Assembly: GCF_003367475.1 (NCBI RefSeq)
Contig: NZ_QRHA01000001.1
Location: 186,001 to 250,000 of the forward strand
Direction of reading: 5' to 3'
Source: Alteromonas aestuariivivens
GTDB taxonomy: Bacteria > Pseudomonadota > Gammaproteobacteria > Enterobacterales > Alteromonadaceae
Length of the DNA stretch: 64,000 bases
Positions within the stretch are counted from its first letter, which is position 1. Each line of letters starts with the position of its first letter. Both the position numbers and the translations under genes were made by a program. Positions 54,736-62,907 of this stretch are shown here, piece after piece. The notes under the pieces are model-generated. The model searched no databases. It had not been told where the DNA came from and saw only the letters and a program-made list of their open reading frames with translations.

Positions 54736-55614
54736 ATGAGACTGACCATTACCCTGGCGGGTAAACAGCGAAAATACCGGCAGAGCATCAGTGTGCGAAC
54801 ACTGGTGAGCGTTACGGTATTGTCTTCGCTGTTCATGTTGGTCTCCAGCCGTTCGACCGAGTCCGTATCTGAAGACCTTGCGAGGGTAAAACTGGCGCAG
54901 GAAAAAGTGTCGGAAGACCAGGCCCGGATCACCGAACTCAGAAGCCATACACAGGCCCAGTTGAGTCAGATGGTTGCCCGGCTGGCGGAACTGGAAGCCA
55001 AGCTGCTTCAACTCGACGAACAGGGCAATCATATTGCCACAGAATTGGGAATGGAAGCGGCCGACCTGGACGCTTTTGTTCATGAATCGATGTCTGATTC
55101 TGCAGCAGATAACCCACTGATACAGCAAATCAATGCCATGCAACAGTCGCTGGAAATCAAGTCCCAGCAATTATCCATGCTTGAAAGTCTGGTACGCGGG
55201 CACCATATCCAGCAGCAGAGTCAATTAACTGGTCGTCCTATTGAATCAGGATGGTTGTCTTCTTATTACGGAATGCGTGCAGATCCCTTTACCGGTGAAC
55301 CTGCAATGCACCATGGTCTGGACTTCGCAGGTAAGTCCGGAGAAAAAATCGTCGCAACCGCAGCAGGCATTATTACCTGGGCGGGAGAGCGATTTGGCTA
55401 TGGCCAGCTGGTAGAAATTGACCACGGTGATGGTCTTATCACCCGATATGGTCATAATCAATCCATTGAAGTGCGTGTTGGTGAGGTGGTGACCAAGGGT
55501 CAGCAGATTGCCAGTATGGGCAGCACTGGGCGTTCAACCGGTGCCCACGTACACTATGAAGTAATAAGAAACGGACAACACATCGATCCTCTGCCATTCG
55601 TTTATCGCAAATAA
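54736..55614 (+). CDS. M23 (LytM) family peptidase
   Basis: A 292-residue membrane-anchored murein endopeptidase or EnvC-like activator. An N-terminal basic stretch and hydrophobic segment ([19 protein letters not shown]) precede a long coiled coil (about 45-160). The LytM domain has [40 protein letters not shown] and [15 protein letters not shown]. The HxxxD and HxH zinc ligands are present, so it may be catalytically active. It sits where E. coli carries secM, between lpxC and secA, with its own terminator on each side. Confidence 0.92.
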   Translation: MRLTITLAGKQRKYRQSISVRTLVSVTVLSSLFMLVSSRSTESVSEDLARVKLAQEKVSEDQARITELRSHTQAQLSQMVARLAELEAKLLQLDEQGNHIATELGMEAADLDAFVHESMSDSAADNPLIQQINAMQQSLEIKSQQLSMLESLVRGHHIQQQSQLTGRPIESGWLSSYYGMRADPFTGEPAMHHGLDFAGKSGEKIVATAAGIITWAGERFGYGQLVEIDHGDGLITRYGHNQSIEVRVGEVVTKGQQIASMGSTGRSTGAHVHYEVIRNGQHIDPLPFVYRK

Positions 55615-55686
55615 ACAGGCAGCAGCCCAATCTGACACCAGGTAAGTTAATTAATACTGGTTTAATTAGCGCAACAGGTTACGATA

Positions 55687-55724
55687 CCAGCCCGCAAGTA
55701 AATTGCAGGCTGGCATTATTTTTT
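55687..55724 (+). terminator. Intrinsic terminator after the M23 peptidase gene
   Basis: A 10-bp stem with one mismatch (55687-55696 with 55704-55713), 7-base loop and an interrupted T-run ending at 55724. Confidence 0.75.
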
Positions 55725-55781
55725 ATAACGAAGAGACCCCGCCTGGTGGTGTGTCTCGTAAAGCAGTGGAACCTCAACCAA

Positions 55782-58490
55782 ATGTTTGCAAGCATCCTGA
55801 GAAAAGTATTCGGTAGCCGCAATGACCGACTCTTAAAAAAACTACAAAAATCTGTTGATGCCATTAACGCACTGGAATCTCAGTTCGAGGCTTTGTCGGA
55901 TGAGGAACTTAAAGGCAAAACAGCCGAGTTTCGTACTCGCATCGAAAAAGGTGAATCCCTGGAGGCGCTGCTGATTGAGGCCTTTGCAACCGTGCGTGAA
56001 GCCAGTAAACGGGTGTACGGTATGCGTCACTTCGACGTTCAGATGTTGGGTGGTCAGGTACTGCACGAAGGCAAAATTTCTGAAATGCGCACCGGTGAAG
56101 GTAAAACCCTTACGGCTACGTTGCCTACCTACCTGAATGCTCTATCGGGTAAAGGTGTGCACGTGGTGACGGTGAACGATTACCTTGCCCGCCGTGATGC
56201 GGACTGGAGCCGGGCTCTGTTCGAATATTTAGGTATGACCGTAGGCTGCAACGTGCCCGGTATGCCACCAGAGCAGAAGCGTGCCGCGTATCAGGCTGAT
56301 GTTACATACGGTACCAACAACGAATTCGGATTTGACTATCTGCGCGACAATATGGCGTTCAGCCCTAAAGACAGGGTGCAACGGGAACTTAATTTCGCTG
56401 TTGTGGATGAAGTGGACTCCATCCTTATCGACGAAGCCCGAACTCCGTTAATCATCTCCGGTGCTGCTGAAGACAATTCAGAGCTGTATCGACAAATCAA
56501 CCTGATCATACCTGAGCTGGTTCAGCAGGATAAAGAAGACGAAGAAGATGCGCCTGGTGACGGTGATTTCACCGTGGACGAAAAAGGCAAGCAGATTCAT
56601 CTGACCGAACACGGCCAGATCCACGTAGAAGAAATCCTGCAGCAAAAAGGCATTCTGCCCAAAGAGGAATCCCTGTTCGCCGCCGGTAACATTTCCCTGT
56701 TGCACCACATTAACGCGGCGCTGCGGGCGCATAAACTTTACCACAAAGACGTTGACTACATCGTTAAAGACGGTTCCATTGTCATTGTTGACGAGCACAC
56801 CGGCCGCACAATGGAAGGCCGCCGCTGGTCGGAAGGCCTGCACCAGGCTGTGGAAGCCAAAGAAGGAGTGCGGATCCAGAATGAAAACCAGACCCTGGCA
56901 TCCATTACCTTCCAGAACTATTTCCGTCTTTATAACAAGCTTGCCGGGATGACGGGTACAGCCGATACCGAAGCGTTCGAATTTAACCATATTTATGGGC
57001 TGGAAACGGTGGTTATCCCAACTAACCGTCCGATGGTCCGTAATGATATGGCCGACCTGATTTACCTCACTGCAGAGGAAAAGTACGAAGCCATTGTTGA
57101 AGATATCAAGGCCTGTGTTGAGCGCGGCCAGCCAACACTGGTGGGGACCATTTCGATTGAAAACTCTGAGTTGCTGTCCCGGGTTCTCAAGAAAAACAAG
57201 ATCAACCATAAAGTTCTGAATGCCAAGTTCCATGCCCAAGAGGCTGACATCATTGCCCAGGCAGGAAAACCCGGGGCCGTGACCATTGCTACTAACATGG
57301 CAGGGCGCGGAACCGACATCGTGCTGGGTGGTAACTGGCAGGCAGAATTGGAAGCGCTGGAGAATCCAACAGAAGAGCAGGTTGCCAAGATCAAGGCGGC
57401 ATGGAAGGAGCGTCACGATGCCGTTCTGAAAGCCGGTGGTTTGCACATCATTGGAACCGAGCGCCATGAGTCCCGCCGGATTGATAACCAGTTGCGTGGT
57501 CGTTCCGGTCGTCAGGGTGACCCGGGCTCAAGCCGTTTCTATCTGTCTTTGGATGATGCCCTGATGCGTATTTTTGCATCGGAAAAAATGGCCGGCATGA
57601 TGAAGCGTCTGGGCATGGAGCGTGGCGAGGCCATCGAGCATCCGTGGGTAACCCGTGCCATTGAAAACGCTCAGCGTAAAGTAGAAGGGCGCAATTTTGA
57701 TGTACGCAAGCAGTTGCTGGAATACGACGACGTTGCTAACGATCAGCGTAAAGTAATTTATGAACAGCGTAATGAATTACTCGATGAAGGTGATATCAGC
57801 GAAACCATCACGGTAATTCGTGAAGATGTGGTTTCCGGGGTTGTTGACGAATACATTCCTCCTCAATCATTGGAAGAAATGTGGGATGTGTCAGGGCTTG
57901 AACAGCGCCTTAAGGCCGATTTCGCTGTCGATTTACCGGTTCAGAAATGGCTTGATGATGACGACAAGCTTTACGAAGAAAAGCTTCGGGAGCGAATTCT
58001 TGGCGAGATTGTACAGGCATACAAGGCTAAAGAGGATGTGGTTGGCCCAGAAGTCCTGCGCCAGTTTGAAAAGGCTGTAATGCTGCAAAACCTCGACAGC
58101 CACTGGAAAGAGCATCTGGCAGCGATGGATCATTTGCGTCAGGGAATCCACCTGCGTGGTTACGCGCAGAAGAACCCCAAGCAGGAATACAAGCGGGAAT
58201 CGTTTGAACTCTTTTCCGCCATGCTTGAAGCCTTGAAGAGTGAAGTGGTAATGATCCTAAGCCGGGTGCAGGTGAAAGCCGAGTCCGATGTGGAAAAAGT
58301 TGAACAGCAGCGACGTCAGGCCGACGAGGTGCCTAAAAACTATGAGCACCAGGATGCGTCAGCCGCCCCTGAAGAGTCAGCAGGCAGTGCACGGGCAGTT
58401 GTGCGTGAAGGGCCAAAAGTTGGCCGAAACGACCCATGCCCTTGTGGTTCAGGGAAAAAATACAAGCAATGCCACGGTAAGTTAACCTGA
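55782..58490 (+). CDS. secA: Preprotein translocase ATPase SecA
   Basis: Motor of the Sec export pathway, peripheral on SecYEG. The 902 residues (E. coli 901) start [20 protein letters not shown]. Walker A is [11 protein letters not shown], the DEAD-type box is [18 protein letters not shown], and [14 protein letters not shown] is motif VI. The C-terminal zinc finger [17 protein letters not shown] binds SecB. The upstream in-frame start at 55746 is not conserved. No SecM-like arrest gene precedes it. The leader has a small hairpin (GAGAC at 55733-55737 with GTCTC at 55753-55757). Confidence 0.98.
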   Translation: MFASILRKVFGSRNDRLLKKLQKSVDAINALESQFEALSDEELKGKTAEFRTRIEKGESLEALLIEAFATVREASKRVYGMRHFDVQMLGGQVLHEGKISEMRTGEGKTLTATLPTYLNALSGKGVHVVTVNDYLARRDADWSRALFEYLGMTVGCNVPGMPPEQKRAAYQADVTYGTNNEFGFDYLRDNMAFSPKDRVQRELNFAVVDEVDSILIDEARTPLIISGAAEDNSELYRQINLIIPELVQQDKEDEEDAPGDGDFTVDEKGKQIHLTEHGQIHVEEILQQKGILPKEESLFAAGNISLLHHINAALRAHKLYHKDVDYIVKDGSIVIVDEHTGRTMEGRRWSEGLHQAVEAKEGVRIQNENQTLASITFQNYFRLYNKLAGMTGTADTEAFEFNHIYGLETVVIPTNRPMVRNDMADLIYLTAEEKYEAIVEDIKACVERGQPTLVGTISIENSELLSRVLKKNKINHKVLNAKFHAQEADIIAQAGKPGAVTIATNMAGRGTDIVLGGNWQAELEALENPTEEQVAKIKAAWKERHDAVLKAGGLHIIGTERHESRRIDNQLRGRSGRQGDPGSSRFYLSLDDALMRIFASEKMAGMMKRLGMERGEAIEHPWVTRAIENAQRKVEGRNFDVRKQLLEYDDVANDQRKVIYEQRNELLDEGDISETITVIREDVVSGVVDEYIPPQSLEEMWDVSGLEQRLKADFAVDLPVQKWLDDDDKLYEEKLRERILGEIVQAYKAKEDVVGPEVLRQFEKAVMLQNLDSHWKEHLAAMDHLRQGIHLRGYAQKNPKQEYKRESFELFSAMLEALKSEVVMILSRVQVKAESDVEKVEQQRRQADEVPKNYEHQDASAAPEESAGSARAVVREGPKVGRNDPCPCGSGKKYKQCHGKLT

Positions 58491-58492
58491 GC

Positions 58493-58882
58493 ATGAAGGA
58501 AGTGCATGTCGCTGTGGGCGTGATCCTCAAAGACGGGAACGTGTTTGTATGTTTACGGCCGCAGCAGGTTCATCAGGGCGGAAAATGGGAATTCCCAGGT
58601 GGTAAGGTTGATGCCGGAGAAACCGTCGAAGAGGCTCTGACAAGGGAATTGGCCGAAGAGATTGGCATCACCGTTGAGGCCAGCCAGCCCTTTATGGTTA
58701 TTCAGCATGACTACGGTGATAAGCGGGTCAGACTGGACATTCACACTGTGACCGGGTTTGTCGGTGAGCCGTACGGCCGGGAGGGGCAGCGCAGCCGCTG
58801 GTGCCCGGTGAAGGAATTGCTGGAATCGGACTTTCCGGAAGCCAACCGGGCTATCATTCAGCATTTGCAGAATGCTTTGTAG
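58493..58882 (+). CDS. mutT: 8-oxo-dGTP diphosphatase MutT
   Basis: Nudix hydrolase cleansing the nucleotide pool of 8-oxo-dGTP. The 129 residues equal E. coli MutT. The complete Nudix box runs GGKVDAGETVEEALTRELAEE then IGI (about residues 36-59). Starts 2 bases after the secA stop, so it is probably co-transcribed with secA, as in E. coli. A terminator follows at once. Confidence 0.95.
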   Translation: MKEVHVAVGVILKDGNVFVCLRPQQVHQGGKWEFPGGKVDAGETVEEALTRELAEEIGITVEASQPFMVIQHDYGDKRVRLDIHTVTGFVGEPYGREGQRSRWCPVKELLESDFPEANRAIIQHLQNAL

Positions 58883-58906
58883 AAAACCGCCAAAAGGCGG
58901 TTTTTT
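58883..58906 (+). terminator. Intrinsic terminator after mutT
   Basis: A 9-bp stem (58883-58891 with 58896-58904), AAAA loop and T6 run, starting at the base after the stop codon. Confidence 0.9.
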
Positions 58907-58939
58907 GATTTCATCAAATTGATATTTAGGTATTTCTTT

Positions 58940-59160
58940 GCATGCAGGCGCTTTTATCCGTATCTGGCCGGCCAGGCAACCAAAGGGCGCAGTGCGGCGC
59001 CCTCTGGACTCCCCGCAGCCCCTGAAACGCTCGAAGCATAAAACGCCGGGGTAGACAAAATCGACCAAGCCAACAGGCCATCCTGGCCTGGATGGCTTTG
59101 GCTCGACGTCCTGTCTCGCCTCGATTTTGCTTTTCCTGCCCCGGCGTTTTATCTCGCTTT
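58940..59160. repeat. Highly structured intergenic element with a nested palindrome
   Basis: In the 324-base gap after the mutT terminator there are three dyads. CTGGCCGGCCAG is at 58964-58975. A 7-bp hairpin AGGGCGC/GCGCCCT lies at 58984-59003. The main element is a nested one: 14-bp perfect arms (59038-59051 with 59139-59152), a 9-bp inner pair (59056-59064 with 59121-59129), an 8-bp pair with one bulge (59065-59072 with 59093-59101) and a 7-bp apical hairpin (59074-59080 with 59084-59090). About 38 base pairs form in 115 bases. No ribosome-binding site or protein-like frame fits. It may be an interspersed palindromic repeat or a non-coding RNA. Confidence 0.7.
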
Positions 59161-59230
59161 AAGGGGCCTCTTTTAACTTTCTTCGATTGACCGTCTCTAG
59201 ATTCAGAAGCGAATAGCTATATTAGCGGCA

Positions 59231-60097
59231 CTAAAGCGTAATCAAATCGGCGGTAGCAAATGCCACATGCAACTTGTGATAAGCCGCTTCATTGATAAAA
59301 TGCGGGTACGTTGGAGTATCCCCCCACCAATTGATATCGCTGCCATCAAAGCTACGAAAAACCGGCTGGCCGGGCATCAGAGGTACAAAATCAGCATCCT
59401 GCAGGTGGTGATGGATCATGGCGGTACGTTCGCCATTATCATCCAATGGAAAATGGATATTCTCTCCCAACCGAAACGCTTCACATGCGGGGAGCGCTGG
59501 TACCGATTGTTGATTCCTGCAAACGCAGAAATCCAGAATGGCTTCGGCCATGGTTAGGGTAAGCTGATACACGTCTTCCCTCAGCACACCCTGTGGCTGC
59601 GCTCCAACTTCAATCATCACGCCGCGCTTGCCAACCGTACAAAGGTAGCCATGTTCCTCGTAAGGCTTTTCGTCTTCCACCAGAATGTTGGCTTCCGGCA
59701 TGGCCTGTTTAACAAAACGCGCCAGCTGAATGTGAAATTCATCCAGTTGCAGAATGATAAGGGTCGCCCCCATGCTGCTGGTGGTATTGTGCACGTCAAT
59801 AACCAGGTCAGTGTGTGCGTTGCCTTTTGGCCCGAGCTGCGAATTGAGACCTATGGCAAGATGCGATTCCAGGTTGTCGGCGGGACTGGTCAGGTTGGCT
59901 GGGGTAAACTGGCGATTGAGATCCTGTTCAACAAAGCGAACGTTGGCTTGCATGGCCGCCTGGTTTGCGAGCAAAAGATTGACATTCAGAGGGCGAAAGC
60001 GTTCCGGTAAACCGCTCTGTCGCCAGTTTTTTACCAGCTGTATGCCGCTTAATTCATTGCCATGTGTTGCGCCTACCAGAGCAATTGAGTTGATCAT
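59231..60097 (-). CDS. Aspartoacylase / succinylglutamate desuccinylase family amidohydrolase
   Basis: A 288-residue zinc carboxypeptidase-fold enzyme of the ASPA group, predicted to cleave N-acyl amino acids such as N-acetylaspartate. Zinc ligands are His and Glu in VGATHGNELSG (about residues 9-19) and a His in DVHNTTSSMG. DLNRQF supplies the conserved Asn-Arg pair, and GVMIEVGAQPQGV carries the catalytic Glu. SD GGAAA is 5-6 bases before ATG 60097. It starts 11 bases after yacG and is the last gene of the pilC-pilD-coaE-zapD-yacG series. The true substrate is unproven. Confidence 0.88.
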   Translation of the reverse strand: MINSIALVGATHGNELSGIQLVKNWRQSGLPERFRPLNVNLLLANQAAMQANVRFVEQDLNRQFTPANLTSPADNLESHLAIGLNSQLGPKGNAHTDLVIDVHNTTSSMGATLIILQLDEFHIQLARFVKQAMPEANILVEDEKPYEEHGYLCTVGKRGVMIEVGAQPQGVLREDVYQLTLTMAEAILDFCVCRNQQSVPALPACEAFRLGENIHFPLDDNGERTAMIHHHLQDADFVPLMPGQPVFRSFDGSDINWWGDTPTYPHFINEAAYHKLHVAFATADLITL

Positions 60098-60108
60098 TCG
60101 GTGTTTCC

Positions 60109-60333
60109 TTACGGCTTAAAAAAATCGTCGGGCTGTTCGCTCAACATGGCTTCAATTTCTTCTATATCCAGCTGAGACGGCGTTTGATTCTGGCTTTTGT
60201 CTGCAATACTGCGTTCTTCACTGGCCCATTCACCCAGGTCAATGAGCTGGCATTTCTTGGAGCAGAAGGGGCGAAATGGGCTTTGCTGTGACCAGGTCAC
60301 AGGCGCTGAACAAATCGGACATTTTACAATCAT
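60109..60333 (-). CDS. yacG: DNA gyrase inhibitor YacG
   Basis: A 74-residue zinc protein; in E. coli it binds GyrB and blocks gyrase. The four zinc ligands are CPICSAPV and [15 protein letters not shown] (CxxC, CxxxC). The acidic, helical C-terminal tail is characteristic. ATG 60333 follows a GGGGG site 6 bases upstream. The pilD-coaE-zapD-yacG order is common in gammaproteobacteria. Confidence 0.95.
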   Translation of the reverse strand: MIVKCPICSAPVTWSQQSPFRPFCSKKCQLIDLGEWASEERSIADKSQNQTPSQLDIEEIEAMLSEQPDDFFKP

Positions 60334-60395
60334 GGGAGACCCCCACTAAAAAGTTGCGGCTGAACCTTGCGCATGGTTGCGCTGAAAACAGGATT

Positions 60396-61148
60396 TTAGC
60401 AGGCTGCGAGGTCGAAAGTCACATCGTTGTCTACGCCTGTGATCTGATTGTCCTTAGGTTCGAACCAGATAAAACGCAGGGCGAAACGGTATTTGTTGCC
60501 ACTCAAAGTAGGGTAATACCCCTGGTCGGACTGATAGCGAATCCGAATCAGTTCATTTTTGTCTTCGGCCACATCCTGATAAAAGCCATTTACCGCGGTG
60601 GTGGTATGAAAATGCCCGCGTTCGCGCAGAAACGAAAGGCTGGTGGCAATGGCTTCTTCCAGCACAGAAAGGTTGTCGAGCCAGCCTTTCATAATGGGCT
60701 GCCGTTCAGTTACCGGCAGATGAAGCCAATAGTGCAGGTTGGGTAAGTCAAACCCGCAGGTGCCGCCGGGGATGGCAAAGCGCTGGCGGATACTGCTGAG
60801 AAGCTTGTCGTCCTTCAGCAGAGAGCCAAATTTTCTGCTGTCTTTGAGCCGTTTGCGCAGGTCGAGTATGGAGTTCAGAGCCTCTTCCAGCGCACTGCTG
60901 TCGATATTCGGGTGGCGCGACCAGTAACGCAGGTTTTTTTCGTGACCGTCGAGATCTTTGAGTACATCACTGCGTACATCGATGCGATCAAACAAATCCA
61001 GTAAGGTAAACAATTGCTCAAAAAAGTACATGTGGATGGCACTCTGGGAGTTGCCACTGGCGGTTTTGAGCTGCACCAGCAATTGTTCGATACGCAGATA
61101 ATTGCGTACTTTTTCCTTTAGTGGAAACTCGAAAACGGTAGTGGTCAT
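60396..61148 (-). CDS. zapD: Cell division protein ZapD
   Basis: A 250-residue cytoplasmic Z-ring-associated protein (E. coli 247) that cross-links FtsZ filaments. It starts MTTTVFEFPLKEKVRNYLRIE with GAGGGA 5 bases upstream of ATG 61148; a longer frame from 61241 is not conserved. Landmarks are LLDLFDRIDVRSDVLKDL, GTCGFDLPNLHYWLHLP and GYYPTLSGNKYRFALRF. Its partner FtsZ is encoded at 52.2 kb. Confidence 0.95.
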   Translation of the reverse strand: MTTTVFEFPLKEKVRNYLRIEQLLVQLKTASGNSQSAIHMYFFEQLFTLLDLFDRIDVRSDVLKDLDGHEKNLRYWSRHPNIDSSALEEALNSILDLRKRLKDSRKFGSLLKDDKLLSSIRQRFAIPGGTCGFDLPNLHYWLHLPVTERQPIMKGWLDNLSVLEEAIATSLSFLRERGHFHTTTAVNGFYQDVAEDKNELIRIRYQSDQGYYPTLSGNKYRFALRFIWFEPKDNQITGVDNDVTFDLAAC

Positions 61149-61312
61149 GTATTCCCTCTGTGGTGCGGCGTGGTTGCCTGCTCCTGTTTGCCCGGAGGGT
61201 ACCCCGGGAATATCCCTGTGTATATGAGTAATTATACCCAAGGATTTGCTGGCATACGCACTACAACGTAAAAGCGGGGAAATTTCAAGTGTCAGGCAGA
61301 ATTAGCCGGCTA

Positions 61313-61936
61313 TTACAGCCGGGCTGAGAATTCAATATAGGCTTGGTGCAGTTTCAGTACCTGAGGAGCGATTGCAGACAGTGGGCCGGAGTTGTCGATG
61401 ACGTCATCGGCTTTGGCCAGGCGTTGTTCACGGCTGGCCTGTGACGCCATAATACCGCGGATGGTTTGTTCGGTGCTGCCATCTCGGGCAAGTGCCCGTT
61501 CAAGCTGAATGTGTTCGGGGCAATCAACAACCAGCACTCGATTAACCATGCCGTCCAGCCCGTTTTCAATCAGAAGCGGTACAGCGAGAATACAATAGGG
61601 GGAGCGGGATTGATGGATGGCTTCTTGCATGGCCAGGCGAATGGCAGGGTGGAGTAATTTGTTCAACCATTGGCGACGCTGCTCGTCTGAAAAAATCCGT
61701 TGCCGCAATGCTGCACGGTCCAGCCGCCCGTCTGCATCAATGACGGCCGCACCAAAGTGTTCTGTTATGGCCTTTAGCGCGGGAGTACCGGGTTCAACAA
61801 CCTGCCGGGCAATGATATCGGCGTCAATAATATCAATACCCAATTCGGCAAATTTGTCGCTGACTGCGGTTTTTCCGCTGCCGATGCCACCGGTCAGGCC
61901 GACCACATAAGGGCGCTGGCCTGTGGCAGACATCAT
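61313..61936 (-). CDS. coaE: Dephospho-CoA kinase
   Basis: Last enzyme of coenzyme A synthesis. The 207 residues have P-loop GLTGGIGSGKTAV (about residues 14-26), IIDADIIARQVVEPG, RLDRAALRQRIF and the lid with LLIENGLDGMVNRVLVVDCP. The ATG at 61936 overlaps the pilD stop as ATGA; a second ATG follows at once (61933). Confidence 0.96.
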   Translation of the reverse strand: MMSATGQRPYVVGLTGGIGSGKTAVSDKFAELGIDIIDADIIARQVVEPGTPALKAITEHFGAAVIDADGRLDRAALRQRIFSDEQRRQWLNKLLHPAIRLAMQEAIHQSRSPYCILAVPLLIENGLDGMVNRVLVVDCPEHIQLERALARDGSTEQTIRGIMASQASREQRLAKADDVIDNSGPLSAIAPQVLKLHQAYIEFSARL

Positions 61937-62811
61937 GCGCCGAACACCCAGGTCATGTAACCGGTGATAATATTATCTTTGTACAGCAGAGTCAGCCAGC
62001 CAGCTATGGCCAGATAGGGGCCAAATGGGATGGCCAGAGTTGAATCTTTCTTTTGCACAATCATCAATGTTATGCCGATTACTGCACCTACACAGGAAGA
62101 CAGGATAATAATAATGGGTAAGCCTTGCCAGCCGGTGAATGCACCCAGAGCCGCCAGCAGCTTGAAATCCCCATAACCCATCCCCTCTTTGCCGGTGACC
62201 AGTTTGAATAACCAGTACACTGACCACAGGCTCAGGTAGCCGACAGCCGCTCCCCAGATGGCATCTGACGTGCCAACAAATAGCGCCTGGGTACTTACCA
62301 GCAGGCCCAGCCACATTAAAGGCAGGGTCAACTGATCAGGCAGTAACATTTTATCCAAATCAATAAAAATACAGGCTATTAGAATGTAGGTGATAAATAC
62401 CGCACATACCCCTTGAGCAGTAGGGCCAAAGTGCCAGGCGGCCAGGGTACAGGCAAGCGCTGTAAAAAGCTCAACCAGAGGGTAGCGCACAGAGATAGCG
62501 GTACCACAGCCCGAACAGCGGCCCCTTAAAAACAGGTAACTGATAACGGGGATGTTTTCCCAGGCACGGATTTTATGCTGGCATTTCGGGCAGGTGCTGT
62601 CGGGTTTGATGAGGTTGAAGGTTTCATTTTCGCCAACTTCGGTGTCGGGGTCAAAATACCCCTGGTATTCCTGTTGCCAACTGCGCTCCATCATAATAGG
62701 CAGGCGGTAAATAACTACATTCAGGAAACTGCCCACCATCAGGCTGACAACAAACACCAGGCTTAGATAAAAAGCGCTGCTTTGAAGTGCTAAATCAACT
62801 ATTGCGGTCAT
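61933..62811 (-). CDS. pilD: Type IV prepilin peptidase / N-methyltransferase
   Basis: Bifunctional inner-membrane protease that cleaves type IV prepilin and type II secretion pseudopilin leaders and methylates the new N-terminus. The 292 residues include the cytoplasmic zinc site CPKCQHKI and CSGCGTAI, and about eight membrane segments. The catalytic aspartates are in DLDKMLLPDQLT and GYGDFKLLAALGAF (GxGD). Follows pilC after 96 bases that contain a 9-bp hairpin (62846-62880). Confidence 0.96.
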   Translation of the reverse strand: MTAIVDLALQSSAFYLSLVFVVSLMVGSFLNVVIYRLPIMMERSWQQEYQGYFDPDTEVGENETFNLIKPDSTCPKCQHKIRAWENIPVISYLFLRGRCSGCGTAISVRYPLVELFTALACTLAAWHFGPTAQGVCAVFITYILIACIFIDLDKMLLPDQLTLPLMWLGLLVSTQALFVGTSDAIWGAAVGYLSLWSVYWLFKLVTGKEGMGYGDFKLLAALGAFTGWQGLPIIIILSSCVGAVIGITLMIVQKKDSTLAIPFGPYLAIAGWLTLLYKDNIITGYMTWVFGA

Positions 62812-62907
62812 GGTAATACTAAACTTTGCAGAATACAGCGGGAACTGAGGTCAGACTGCCAGAATGTCAGCCTGACCTCAACGAAAAGTAATGGTGCAAC
62901 GGGCAGA

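Noticed and set aside
55615-55781. secM-like arrest peptide upstream of secA
   Set aside because: The gap contains a terminator and a small hairpin; no frame with a signal peptide and arrest motif was found.
56478-57467. 329-codon open frame antisense to secA
   Set aside because: Fully inside secA on the opposite strand, composition unlike a real protein (hydrophobic-Gly-Gln stretches mirroring secA codons), no start signal.
58553-59068. Minus-strand frame spanning the mutT antisense strand and the palindromic element
   Set aside because: It runs through the mutT terminator and the structured repeat; protein-like appearance is due to the open frame in the dyads. No SD and no family.
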